64,000 nucleotides of DNA. Origin: Arthrobacter sp. V1I7. Lineage in GTDB: Bacteria > Actinomycetota > Actinomycetes > Actinomycetales > Micrococcaceae. The notes below the pieces were generated by a model, which ran no database searches, was not told the origin of the DNA, and saw nothing but the letters and a program-made list of their open reading frames with translations. Below, piece after piece: positions 56,186-64,000 of this stretch; the stretch's first letter is position 1, and each line of letters opens with the position of its first letter. The translations under genes and the position numbers were made by a program. The stretch lies in assembly GCF_030817015.1 (NCBI RefSeq), contig NZ_JAUSYS010000001.1, positions 2,046,001 through 2,110,000 on the forward strand, given 5' to 3'.

Positions 56186-57012
56186 CCCGCGTTTCCGGCG
56201 CCAGGCCCTCCGGCGGTGCAGCGCATGGCCGGGCCCCGCTGGGCAGCCCAGCTCCCGGCGTCCCGCTGGGCAGCGCCCCGGCTCCCCTGTTGCGGCGGAT
56301 CGTGCTGCAGGGCAAATACGAGACGGTCACCATGCTCCGGAACGGCGAGCAGCTGATCCTCGCAGTAGTGCTCCCCCTCCTGGCGATGGTGGGGCTGACC
56401 GTCACACCGATGCTGGACGGGCTCGGTTCTAGCCGGATCAACGTCGCCGTCCCGGGCATCCTGGCCCTATGCGCCATGTCCACGGCGTTCACCGGCCAGG
56501 GCATCTCCACGGGCTTCGACCGCCGCTACGGCGTCCTGCGGTTCCTCTCCACGACCCCCCTGGGCCGCGCCGGCCTGATCGCCGGCAAGGTCCTCGCCGT
56601 GCTGGCTGTGTTGTTCCTGCAGGTGGTTGTGGTCACGGCGGTGGCCCTGTGGCTGGGCTGGCAGCCCGAGCCTGCAGGCTGGCTGCCGGGCCTGGCCCTG
56701 CTGGTGCTGGGGGCCGCGTCCTTCACGGCGCTCGGCCTGCTGGTCGCCGGAACGGTCCGGCCGGAAGCGACCCTGGCCATCACCAATTTGCTGTGGATCC
56801 TGCTCGGGGCACTGGGCGGGATCGTGATCCCGGCCGAACGGCTGCCGGCGCTGGCGCAGGCCGTGGTGCATTTCCTTCCCTCCGGTGCGCTGGGTCAGGC
56901 CCTGAGGGACGCTTTCCTGCACGGCAGCATCAACGCCGCCGCCGTGCTTGTCCTGCTGTTCTGGACGGCCATCGCCGGCGGAGCGGCAACCCGTTGGTTC
57001 AAGTGGAATTGA
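56182..57012 (+). CDS. ABC-2 type transporter permease
   Basis: A 276-residue membrane protein with about six helices, beginning after a 40-residue Ala/Pro/Gly-rich cytoplasmic leader. RNGEQLILAVVLPLLAMVGLTV and NLLWILLGALGGIVIPAERLP match the ABC-2 permease pattern. It overlaps the ATPase gene by 4 nt and ends 7 nt before ctaA, so the three genes probably form one operon linked to heme A metabolism or export. Confidence 0.9.
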   Translation: MTRVSGARPSGGAAHGRAPLGSPAPGVPLGSAPAPLLRRIVLQGKYETVTMLRNGEQLILAVVLPLLAMVGLTVTPMLDGLGSSRINVAVPGILALCAMSTAFTGQGISTGFDRRYGVLRFLSTTPLGRAGLIAGKVLAVLAVLFLQVVVVTAVALWLGWQPEPAGWLPGLALLVLGAASFTALGLLVAGTVRPEATLAITNLLWILLGALGGIVIPAERLPALAQAVVHFLPSGALGQALRDAFLHGSINAAAVLVLLFWTAIAGGAATRWFKWN

Positions 57013-57019
57013 GAAAACT

Positions 57020-57964
57020 GTGAGTACGGTGTCACGCCCACCCCGGATCGTCTCCGGGATCACCTCCCGGCTGCCCGTCACCGTCGACAAGACGGTCAAG
57101 CGGCTGGCTGTTTTGTCCCTGATCGGCCAGACGGTGCTCGTGGTGACCGGCGGTGCCGTGAGGCTCACCGCCTCGGGCCTTGGCTGCCCCACCTGGCCGC
57201 GCTGTACGGATGCCTCGCTGGTGAACACTCCGGAAATGGGAATCCACGGCATCATCGAGTTCGGCAACCGGCTCCTGACCTTCGCGCTGGCCGCCGTCGC
57301 CGTCCTGATGCTCGTGTACCTGTGGAACCTCCGCAAGGAACGCCGGGACCTGTTCCTGCTGGCCGCGGGCCTGCTCGCCAGCATCCCGGCGCAGGCGGTG
57401 ATCGGCGGCATCACCGTCCTGACCCAACTGAACCCGTGGGTGGTGGGCCTGCACTTCCTGGTCTCCATGGCCCTCGTTGTCCTCGCCACCCTGCTGGTCA
57501 ACCGCGCCCACGGCCGCACCGGTAAGTTCCGGACCGCCGAACTGGACGCCCTGCCGGGTGCCGCACGTCCGGTGATGACCGCCGTCGCGCTGTTCTCCGC
57601 CATCGCCGTCTGCCTGGGCGTCGTGGTCACCGGGGCCGGTCCGCACGCCGGCGACGCCGACGCTCCGCGGAACAACCTGGACTGGGACCTGTTCTCACAC
57701 ATCCACGCCGTGCCCGCCTACCTGATAACAGCCGGGGCAATGTTCGGACTGTTCCTGGTGCTTCGCGGGCGGATCTCCGGGCCGTTCCGTAGCGCCGTCT
57801 TCCTGCTCCTGGGCGTGACACTGCTCCAGGCGGCCATCGGATTCAGCCAGTACTACAACGGCATCCCGGCGCTGCTCGTGGGAGCGCACATGCTGGGCGC
57901 GGCCCTGCTGATGAGCGCGGCGACCAACACCGCGGACCTGGCCCGCTACAGCCCGGTGAAGTAG
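57020..57964 (+). CDS. ctaA: Heme A synthase (CtaA/COX15)
   Basis: A 314-residue membrane enzyme that oxidises the heme O methyl group to make heme A. About eight helices are seen. The key parts are GGAVRLTASGLGCPTWPRCTD (Cys pair and periplasmic loop), HGIIEFGNRLLTF (heme-binding His and Glu), VGLHFLVSMALVVLATLL and FSHIHAVPAYLI (further His). Start is GTG 57020. It is convergent with ctaB, which makes its substrate. Confidence 0.95.
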   Translation: MSTVSRPPRIVSGITSRLPVTVDKTVKRLAVLSLIGQTVLVVTGGAVRLTASGLGCPTWPRCTDASLVNTPEMGIHGIIEFGNRLLTFALAAVAVLMLVYLWNLRKERRDLFLLAAGLLASIPAQAVIGGITVLTQLNPWVVGLHFLVSMALVVLATLLVNRAHGRTGKFRTAELDALPGAARPVMTAVALFSAIAVCLGVVVTGAGPHAGDADAPRNNLDWDLFSHIHAVPAYLITAGAMFGLFLVLRGRISGPFRSAVFLLLGVTLLQAAIGFSQYYNGIPALLVGAHMLGAALLMSAATNTADLARYSPVK

Positions 57965-58017
57965 GCCCCCACCGCCCGAGAGGTGCCCTGGGATGACCGC
58001 CTCAGTCCGGCGGTACA

Positions 58018-58060
58018 ACGAAAGACGCTCCCTTCCACCTGGTGGGGGAGCGTCTTTCGT
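58018..58060. terminator. Long hairpin between ctaA and ctaB
   Basis: ACGAAAGACGCTCCC pairs with GGGAGCGTCTTTCGT, and inside it CCACC pairs with GGTGG. It lies between convergent genes and can stop both transcripts. Confidence 0.85.
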
Positions 58061-58074
58061 AGCGGAGGGGGTGC

Positions 58075-59037
58075 TTAGCCTCCGACGATGGCGGAACCGA
58101 CAAACGGGTCCACGGCCACGGCGATGAACAACAGGGTCAGGTAGCTGATGGAGCCGTGGAAGACCTTCATGGCGCCCTTGTTGGACACATCCCCGCCCTG
58201 CGCACGCCGGTACAGGGCGTGTGACTCGTAGAGGAACCAGGCCCCCGCGACGGCGGCGGTGACGGTGTAGACCCAGCCGGCGCCGCCGGCCGGAATCATC
58301 AGCAGGGAACACGCCACCATGGCCCAGGCGTACAGGACAACCTGCACCGAGACGACCTTGGCGCCGGCGATGGCCCCAAGCATCGGCACGTTGGCGTTCC
58401 GGTAGTCCTCGCCGTAGCGCATCGAGAGCGGCCAGTAGTGCGGCGGGGTCCAGAGGAAGATCACCATGAAGAGCACGACGGCGGGCCACTCCACGGTGTT
58501 GGTCACGGCTGCCCAGGCAATCAGCACGGGGAAACAGCCGGCGGCCCCGCCCCAGACGATGTTCTGCGCGGTGCGGCGCTTGAGGATCATGGTGTAGATG
58601 ACCACGTAGAAGACGATGGCACCGAGACCGAGCCATGCCGAGAGCGGGTTGGCCCCGAACCAAAGGATCGCGATCGCGGCGGCGCCCAGCAGCCAGGAGA
58701 AGACCAGCGCCTCGCGGGGCGTGACTTCGCCCGTCACCAGCGGCCGGTTCTCCGTGCGGTGCATGAGCTTGTCGATGTCGCGGTCGATGTAGCAGTTGAA
58801 GGCACCGGCGCTCCCGGCGGCGAAGGCGCCGCCCACGAGCGTAGCCAGGATCAACCCGATAGGCGGAAAACCGCGCTCCGCATAGATCATGGTCGGCAGC
58901 GTGCTGACGAGCAGAAGTTCAATGACGCGGGGTTTCGTGAGCGCCAGGTAGGCCTTGGCCTTGCGGGAGAAGCCGATCCCAGCGGGGATCGGAGGGGCGT
59001 TCAGCGGCGTATCGGTTGTGCTCACGATGGCAGTCAC
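58075..59037 (-). CDS. ctaB: Protoheme IX farnesyltransferase (CtaB/COX10)
   Basis: A 320-residue membrane enzyme that attaches farnesyl to heme B to give heme [24 protein letters not shown] is the conserved NxxxDxxxD prenyltransferase motif, and [18 protein letters not shown] is the second Asp-rich region. About nine helices are present. It feeds CtaA encoded convergently. The upstream region holds a palindrome and a G-rich repeat. Confidence 0.96.
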   Translation of the reverse strand: MTAIVSTTDTPLNAPPIPAGIGFSRKAKAYLALTKPRVIELLLVSTLPTMIYAERGFPPIGLILATLVGGAFAAGSAGAFNCYIDRDIDKLMHRTENRPLVTGEVTPREALVFSWLLGAAAIAILWFGANPLSAWLGLGAIVFYVVIYTMILKRRTAQNIVWGGAAGCFPVLIAWAAVTNTVEWPAVVLFMVIFLWTPPHYWPLSMRYGEDYRNANVPMLGAIAGAKVVSVQVVLYAWAMVACSLLMIPAGGAGWVYTVTAAVAGAWFLYESHALYRRAQGGDVSNKGAMKVFHGSISYLTLLFIAVAVDPFVGSAIVGG

Positions 59038-59072
59038 TCTGTTCTGTCTGGCTGTTCAGTCCGGCCGGTTTC

Positions 59073-59086
59073 GCAACGCGCGTTGC
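59073..59086. promoter_or_regulatory. Perfect palindrome GCAACGCGCGTTGC upstream of ctaB
   Basis: This 14-bp palindrome lies 36 nt upstream of the ctaB start codon. A further half site GCGCAAC follows at about 59104-59110. The placement fits an operator or promoter-overlapping site; no regulator is known. Confidence 0.45.
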
Positions 59087-59159
59087 ATATCGAAGGGGTC
59101 CACGCGCAACGTACGGGCGTGTCCTCGCCCCCCTGGGTAGCCACGAACCATCATACCGT

Positions 59160-59199
59160 GGCCCCACGGCCCCACGGCCCCACGGCCCCACGGCCCCCG
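59160..59199. repeat. 8-bp C-rich tandem repeat, possible G-quadruplex on the minus strand
   Basis: GGCCCCAC occurs four times in exact tandem, then GGCCCCC. On the minus strand this gives five runs of at least four G separated by CCGT, which fits the G-quadruplex pattern. Confidence 0.75.
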
Positions 59200-59550
59200 G
59201 GTCCGCCCGGACGGGCCCTGATTTCCGGCCGGTTAACGCTGTCTCACCGCCGCCGGGACGGGCGGTGATTCATATAAGCCGAAATCCGGTCCAATTAGTG
59301 AGATATACGGCACCCGACAGGCGGAATAGGGCTAAGCTATCTGCAGATCAGCGCGCACGGGCGGCAGTCGGAATGCCGGCCCGGATCTGCTCAGGTGTGT
59401 GTTTGCACACTGGCAGCTGCCCACGCGACTGAATGATAGATCAACGTTTCGATGGTGAACGGCTGGTACGTACCTCAGCGGGCACCGAACTGTGCCCGGA
59501 CGGAACTGCCCAGTCCACCCGCCATCAGCACAGAGAGGGGCCCGGTTTTC

Positions 59551-61677
59551 GTGCCACATTTGGAAGAGCAAGACCTGTCATGGACCAGCTTGGATCAGCG
59601 TGCGGTGGACACTGTCCGCGTGCTTGCTGCGGACGCTGTGGAGAAGGTCGGTAATGGCCACCCCGGCACCGCGATGAGCCTGGCTCCGGCCGCGTATTTG
59701 TTGTTCCAGAAGCTGATGCGGCATGACCCGAAGAACCCGGACTGGCTGGGACGCGACCGCTTCATCCTCTCCCCCGGCCATACGTCCCTCACGCTGTACA
59801 TCCAGCTGTTCCTCTCCGGTTACGGCTTGGAGCTGAAGGACCTGCAGGCGCTGCGCACCTGGGGTTCGCTGACCCCGGGCCACCCGGAGTACAAGCACAC
59901 CGCCGGCGTGGAGATCACCACCGGCCCGCTGGGCCAGGGCCTGGCGTCCGCGGTCGGCTTCGCCTACTCACAGCGCCGCCAGCGCGGTCTGTTCGACGCC
60001 GACGCCGCCGAAGGTGCCAGCCCGTTCGACCACACCATCTGGGTGATCGCCTCCGACGGCGACCTGCAGGAAGGCGTCACCTCTGAGGCGTCCTCGCTCG
60101 CGGGGCACCAGGAACTCGGCAACCTCGTCGTGATCTACGACGAGAACCACATCTCGATCGAGGACGACACCGATGTCGCGTTCACCGAGGACGTCCTGGG
60201 CCGCTACGAGGCCTACGGCTGGCACGTCCAGCGCGTGGACTGGACCCGCACCGGCGAATACCAGGAGGATGTGCAGGAACTCCACGCCGCCCTCCTTGCC
60301 GCGAAGGCCGAAACGAACAAGCCGTCCATCGTGTCGCTGCGGACCATCATCGGCTACCCGGCACCGAAGAAGCAGAACACCGGCAAGATCCACGGCTCCG
60401 CCCTGGGCGCCGAGGAAGTCGCGGCACTGAAGAAGGTGCTGGACTTCGACCCGGAGCGTTCCTTCCAGGTTGACGACGACGTCCTGGCCCACACCCGGGA
60501 AGTCCTGCAGCGCGGCGCGTCCGCCCGCAGCGAATGGCAGGCGGCGTTCGAGGCCTGGCAGGCCGGCAACCCCGAGGGCGCCGCCCTGCTCGAGCGCGTC
60601 GAGGCCCGCAAGCTCCCGGCCGAACTCGACGCCGCCCTCCCCGTCTTCGACGCCGGCAAGGACGTCTCGACCCGTGCCGCGTCGGGGAAGGTCCTGAACG
60701 CGATTGGCCCGGTCATGCCCGAGCTGTGGGGCGGCTCCGCCGACCTCGCCGAGTCGAACAACACCACGATCGAAGGCGCGCCGTCGTTCATTCCGGCGTC
60801 CCGGCAGACCGCGGCCTGGAAGGGCAACCCCTACGGCCGGGTGCTGCACTTCGGCATCCGCGAACACGCCGCGGCGTCCATCGTGAACGGCATTTCCCTG
60901 CACGGCCGCACCCGCGCGTTCTCCGGCACGTTCCTCATCTTCAGCGACTACCAGCGCCCGGCCATCCGCCTCGGCGCCCTGATGGGTGTGCCGTCACTGT
61001 ATGTCTGGACGCACGACTCGATCGGCCTGGGCGAAGACGGACCCACCCACCAGCCGGTCGAACAGCTCGCGTCGCTCCGCGCCATCCCGGGCCTGGACGT
61101 CGTCCGCCCCGGCGACGCCAACGAGGTCGCCGCGGCCTGGAAGGTCATGCTGGAAAACCACGAAAACCCTGCCGGAATCGTGCTGACCCGGCAGAACATC
61201 CCGACGTACGCCCGCGGCACCGGCGAGGCCGAGGGCGATACCTTCGGCTCCACCGCCGGCGTCGCCAAGGGCGGCTATGTCCTGGCCGAAGCCTCCGCCG
61301 ACGGCGCCACCGCCGAGCCGCAGGTCATCCTGATCGGCACGGGCTCCGAGGTCCAGCTCGCCGTCAACGCCCGGGACGCCCTGCAGGCCGAGGGCATCCC
61401 CACCCGCGTCGTGTCGATGCCCTGCGTGGAATGGTTCAACAAGCAGGACGGCGCCTACCGTGAGGCCGTCCTGCCCGCCGCGGTCAAGGCACGCGTTTCG
61501 GTTGAAGCCGGCCTCGCGCTGGGCTGGAAGGAATTCGTCGGCGACGCCGGCCGTTCCATCTCCCTGGAGCACTTCGGCGCTTCCGCCGACTACAAGCGCC
61601 TCTTCCAGGAGTTCGGCATCACCGCCGAAGCCGTCACCGCGGCCGCCAAGGAATCCCTCGCCGGCCTCTCCGCCTGA
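59551..61677 (+). CDS. tkt: Transketolase
   Basis: A 708-residue thiamine diphosphate enzyme of the pentose phosphate pathway. [59 protein letters not shown] (ThDP/Mg site) and [13 protein letters not shown] are readable. I chose GTG 59551 ([11 protein letters not shown]); an in-frame ORF extends to 59452 but lacks family similarity. tal follows 68 nt later and then pgi. Confidence 0.96.
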   Translation: MPHLEEQDLSWTSLDQRAVDTVRVLAADAVEKVGNGHPGTAMSLAPAAYLLFQKLMRHDPKNPDWLGRDRFILSPGHTSLTLYIQLFLSGYGLELKDLQALRTWGSLTPGHPEYKHTAGVEITTGPLGQGLASAVGFAYSQRRQRGLFDADAAEGASPFDHTIWVIASDGDLQEGVTSEASSLAGHQELGNLVVIYDENHISIEDDTDVAFTEDVLGRYEAYGWHVQRVDWTRTGEYQEDVQELHAALLAAKAETNKPSIVSLRTIIGYPAPKKQNTGKIHGSALGAEEVAALKKVLDFDPERSFQVDDDVLAHTREVLQRGASARSEWQAAFEAWQAGNPEGAALLERVEARKLPAELDAALPVFDAGKDVSTRAASGKVLNAIGPVMPELWGGSADLAESNNTTIEGAPSFIPASRQTAAWKGNPYGRVLHFGIREHAAASIVNGISLHGRTRAFSGTFLIFSDYQRPAIRLGALMGVPSLYVWTHDSIGLGEDGPTHQPVEQLASLRAIPGLDVVRPGDANEVAAAWKVMLENHENPAGIVLTRQNIPTYARGTGEAEGDTFGSTAGVAKGGYVLAEASADGATAEPQVILIGTGSEVQLAVNARDALQAEGIPTRVVSMPCVEWFNKQDGAYREAVLPAAVKARVSVEAGLALGWKEFVGDAGRSISLEHFGASADYKRLFQEFGITAEAVTAAAKESLAGLSA

Positions 61678-61745
61678 TTTCCACCCCGTTTTCCGGGCCG
61701 CCGCCCCAACTGCCGGCGGCGGCCCCAGACTTTCAGGAGCTTCAC

Positions 61746-62864
61746 ATGACTACCACCCCCACCCAGCAGCTTTCCGACGCCGGCGTTTCCATCTGGCTCG
61801 ATGACCTCTCCCGCGGCCGTCTCGCCACCGGCACGCTGCGTAAGCTGATCGAAGAGAAGAACGTCGTCGGGGTCACCACGAACCCGTCCATCTTCCACGC
61901 GGCCATCACCACCGGCCACGACTACGACGCCCTCATCGCCGCCAAGGCCGCCGCCGGCGCGAGCGTCGAGGAGACCGTCTTCGCGATCACGACGTCCGAC
62001 GTCGCCGACGCCTGCGACCTGTTCGCCCCGGTGGCCGCTGCCACCAAGGGCGTCGACGGCCGCGTCTCGATCGAGGTCGACCCGCGCCTGGCCTGGGACA
62101 CCGCCGGCACCATCGCCGAGGCCAAGGAACTCCACGGCCAGGTCAACAAGGAAAACGTCCACATCAAGATCCCCGCCACGCTCGAAGGCCTCGGGGCCAT
62201 CACCGCCACCATCGCGGCCGGCATCAGTGTGAACGTGACGCTGATCTTCTCCCTGGAGCGCTACCGCGCCGTCATCAACGCCTTCCAGTCCGGCCTCGAG
62301 CAGGCCAAGGACAACGGCCATGACCTCGCCAGGATCCACTCCGTGGCCTCCTTCTTCGTCTCCCGCGTGGACTCGGAGATCGACAAGCGCCTCGACGCGA
62401 TCGGCACCGACGAGGCCCGCGCCCTCAAGGGCAAGGCCGGCGTCGCCAACGCCCGCCTCGCCTACCAGGTCTACGAGGAACTCTTCGCCACCGAGCGCTG
62501 GGCGCTCCTGGCCGAAGCCGGCGCGCTGCCCCAGCGCCCGCTGTGGGCCTCCACCGGCGTGAAGGACCCGGCCTACCCGGACACCCTCTACGTCACGGAA
62601 CTCGTCGCCCCCGGCGTCGTGAACACCATGCCGGAGAAGACCCTGGACGCCACCTTCGACCACGGTGTGGTCACCGGGAACACGATCACCGGCGGCTACG
62701 CCGACGCCAACGCCACCCTCAACGCGCTCGACGCGCTGGGCATCTCCTACAACGACGTCGTCGCGGTGCTCGAGTCCGAAGGCCTCGACAAGTTCGTGGC
62801 CAGCTGGAAGGAACTGCTGGCCGACGTCGAGGGCGCCCTTGCCGCCGCACGGAAGGACGCCTAG
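61746..62864 (+). CDS. tal: Transaldolase
   Basis: The 372-residue TIM-barrel enzyme moves a dihydroxyacetone unit between sugar phosphates. [27 protein letters not shown] and [15 protein letters not shown] are typical; the Lys in HIKIPAT forms the Schiff base. A strong AGGAG precedes the ATG. The tail is Ala-rich. Confidence 0.97.
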   Translation: MTTTPTQQLSDAGVSIWLDDLSRGRLATGTLRKLIEEKNVVGVTTNPSIFHAAITTGHDYDALIAAKAAAGASVEETVFAITTSDVADACDLFAPVAAATKGVDGRVSIEVDPRLAWDTAGTIAEAKELHGQVNKENVHIKIPATLEGLGAITATIAAGISVNVTLIFSLERYRAVINAFQSGLEQAKDNGHDLARIHSVASFFVSRVDSEIDKRLDAIGTDEARALKGKAGVANARLAYQVYEELFATERWALLAEAGALPQRPLWASTGVKDPAYPDTLYVTELVAPGVVNTMPEKTLDATFDHGVVTGNTITGGYADANATLNALDALGISYNDVVAVLESEGLDKFVASWKELLADVEGALAAARKDA

Positions 62865-62870
62865 TCCACG

Positions 62871-64000
62871 ATGACGACTCTCAGCTACGACGCCACGGGC
62901 GCTGCCCGCCAGGCCCACGAACAGCACCTCCCGGCCCTGCTGGCGGACAAGGTTGCCACCCGGATCTTTGCCAAGGACCCCACGCTCTGGGGTCCCGACG
63001 CCGAAGCGGAGGCTTCCGTCCGGCTCGGTTGGGTTGAGGCTGCCACGGTCTCGCAGCCGCTCGTTGCGGACATCCTGACGCTGCGCGACGCCCTCCGTTC
63101 CGAGGGCGTCCACCGGATTGTCCTGTGCGGTATGGGCGGATCCTCGCTGGCCCCCGAGGTGATTGCCGGGACCGCCGGCGTGGAGCTGACCGTGCTGGAC
63201 AGCACCGACCCCGATCAGGTCGCGGCCGCGCTGGCGGACCGGCTGACCGAAACCGCGATCGTGGTGTCCTCGAAGTCCGGCTCCACCCTGGAGACGGACT
63301 CGCAGCGCCGGATCTTCGAACACGCCTTCACCCAAGCCGGCCTTGACGCCAGGAACCGGATCATCATCGTCACGGATCCTGGTTCCCCGCTGGACAAGTC
63401 CGCCCGCGCGGCCGGCTACCGTGCCGTCTTCAACGCCGATCCGAACGTCGGTGGCCGCTACTCTGCCCTCACCGCGTTCGGGCTGGTGCCCTGTGGTCTT
63501 GCCGGCGTCGACATCCAGGCCTTCCTGGACGAGGCCGAGGAAGCCGCCGAGGTTCTCAACGATGACTCCGAGGAGAACATCGGACTCGCCCTCGGTACGG
63601 CGCTGGGCGGCACCCACCCGCTGCGCAACAAGATCGTCATCGCCGAGGACGGCTCGGGCATTGCCGGCTTCGCCGACTGGGCCGAACAGCTCATCGCCGA
63701 ATCAACCGGGAAGCTCGGCACCGGTGTGTTGCCGGTCGTCGCCGGACCGGATTCGCCGGAAGCCACCGCAGGCGCTCCCGACGTGCTCGTGATCCGCCTC
63801 GTCGCCGCGGATGCTGGTATCGAACTCGGTGAGAACGAGGTGGCCATCGCGGGCGGGCTCCCCACCCAGATGATGGCCTGGGAGTTCGCCACCGCGGTGG
63901 CCGGCCGCCTGCTCGGCATCAACCCCTTCGACCAGCCCGATGTCGAGACCGCTAAGGTCGCGGCGCGCGGGCTGCTGGACGCCCAGCCGGAGCCGACCCC
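62871..64000 (+). CDS. pgi: Glucose-6-phosphate isomerase, 5' part (cut by the window end)
   Basis: The first 376 codons are present; the gene runs past base 64000. It begins MTTLSYDATGAARQAHEQHLP, 6 nt after the tal stop. VLCGMGGSSLAPEVI and VVSSKSGSTLETDSQRRIF (the SIS phosphosugar motifs) and GGRYSALTAFGLVP identify it. It interconverts glucose- and fructose-6-phosphate, tying the tkt-tal branch to glycolysis and to glycogen synthesis. Confidence 0.93.
   Translation, partial: MTTLSYDATGAARQAHEQHLPALLADKVATRIFAKDPTLWGPDAEAEASVRLGWVEAATVSQPLVADILTLRDALRSEGVHRIVLCGMGGSSLAPEVIAGTAGVELTVLDSTDPDQVAAALADRLTETAIVVSSKSGSTLETDSQRRIFEHAFTQAGLDARNRIIIVTDPGSPLDKSARAAGYRAVFNADPNVGGRYSALTAFGLVPCGLAGVDIQAFLDEAEEAAEVLNDDSEENIGLALGTALGGTHPLRNKIVIAEDGSGIAGFADWAEQLIAESTGKLGTGVLPVVAGPDSPEATAGAPDVLVIRLVAADAGIELGENEVAIAGGLPTQMMAWEFATAVAGRLLGINPFDQPDVETAKVAARGLLDAQPEPT

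Larger units (their letters stand above)
59038..59550. other. 513-nt intergenic region between ctaB and tkt
   Basis: This holds the divergent promoters of ctaB and tkt. I find no gene. Landmarks are a perfect palindrome at 59073-59086, a C-rich 8-bp tandem repeat at 59160-59191, and an AT-richer stretch near 59270-59340 that may hold the tkt promoter. Confidence 0.6.

Noticed and set aside
59452..59550. Longer transketolase N-terminus
   Set aside because: The extra 33 residues have no similarity to transketolase, while GTG 59551 leads directly into conserved sequence.

Overview
The window is about 64 kb of high-GC chromosomal DNA from an actinobacterium. The best fit is the Arthrobacter/Pseudarthrobacter group (Micrococcaceae). 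I infer this from gene content, not from a marker-gene search: an actinobacterial suf operon led by sufR, a biotin ECF transporter bioYMN, actinobacterial-type glgA and glgC, DUF3099, a mycobacterial-like fadE5/fadA2/fabG4/htdX locus, a DosR/DosS-like pair and type-B L31. Gene density is high, with many 1-8 nt ATGA/TGATG/TAATG overlaps. I found no rRNA, integrase, intact insertion sequence, prophage or CRISPR array. The only RNA gene is a tRNA-Leu(GAG).

Layout. 0-10 kb: a partial M20 peptidase, tRNA-Leu with a strong terminator, a CPA2-type antiporter, a YqeY protein, malQ, a hemerythrin diverging from a DksA-like/M50 protease pair, a glutathionyl-hydroquinone-reductase-like protein and a FUSC membrane protein. 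10-16.6 kb: a fatty-acid locus (htdX-, fabG4- and fadA2-like on minus; tetR and fadE5-like on plus) around a perfect 33-bp dyad operator. 16.7-19.5 kb: divergent glgA and glgC. 19.5-24.2 kb: an atypical zinc-ribbon SDR, a universal stress protein, and a NarL-type regulator convergent with a double-GAF histidine kinase. 24.4-27.8 kb: a transglutaminase / alpha-E / circularly permuted ATP-grasp operon. 28-36 kb: a YeiH exporter, pepN, an unusual lipoate ligase, rpmE2, a SpoU methyltransferase, TauE/SafE and an ABC ATPase. 36-43.5 kb: serB, two SDRs, hsp20, DUF5655, DUF3099, a small Cys/His protein, SURF1, a YbaK deacylase and an ABC-F protein. 43.8-46.2 kb: bioYMN followed by a 31-bp tandem repeat array. 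46.2-49.8 kb: a thiolase with its acyl-CoA ligase, and a neutral zinc metallopeptidase; the ligase and the peptidase both carry apparent single-base frameshifts. 49.9-55.1 kb: sufR-sufB-sufD-Rieske-sufC-sufT. 55.2-59 kb: an ABC-2 exporter pair, ctaA and convergent ctaB. 59.5-64 kb: tkt-tal-pgi, with pgi cut by the window edge.

How the genes work together. Several blocks are housekeeping modules: glycogen turnover (malQ, glgA, glgC), pentose phosphate and glycolysis (tkt, tal, pgi), heme A and cytochrome oxidase assembly (ctaA, ctaB, SURF1), Fe-S assembly (suf) and biotin uptake (bioYMN). The most interesting non-routine signals are the operator-controlled lipid locus, the zinc-ribbon SDR without a canonical catalytic Tyr, a lipoate ligase whose accessory domain appears moved to the N-terminus, DosR-box-like dyads at the hemerythrin and universal-stress promoters, the intergenic 31-bp array, and the two neighbouring frameshifts. 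I did not find a clearly undescribed multi-gene defence or mobile system.
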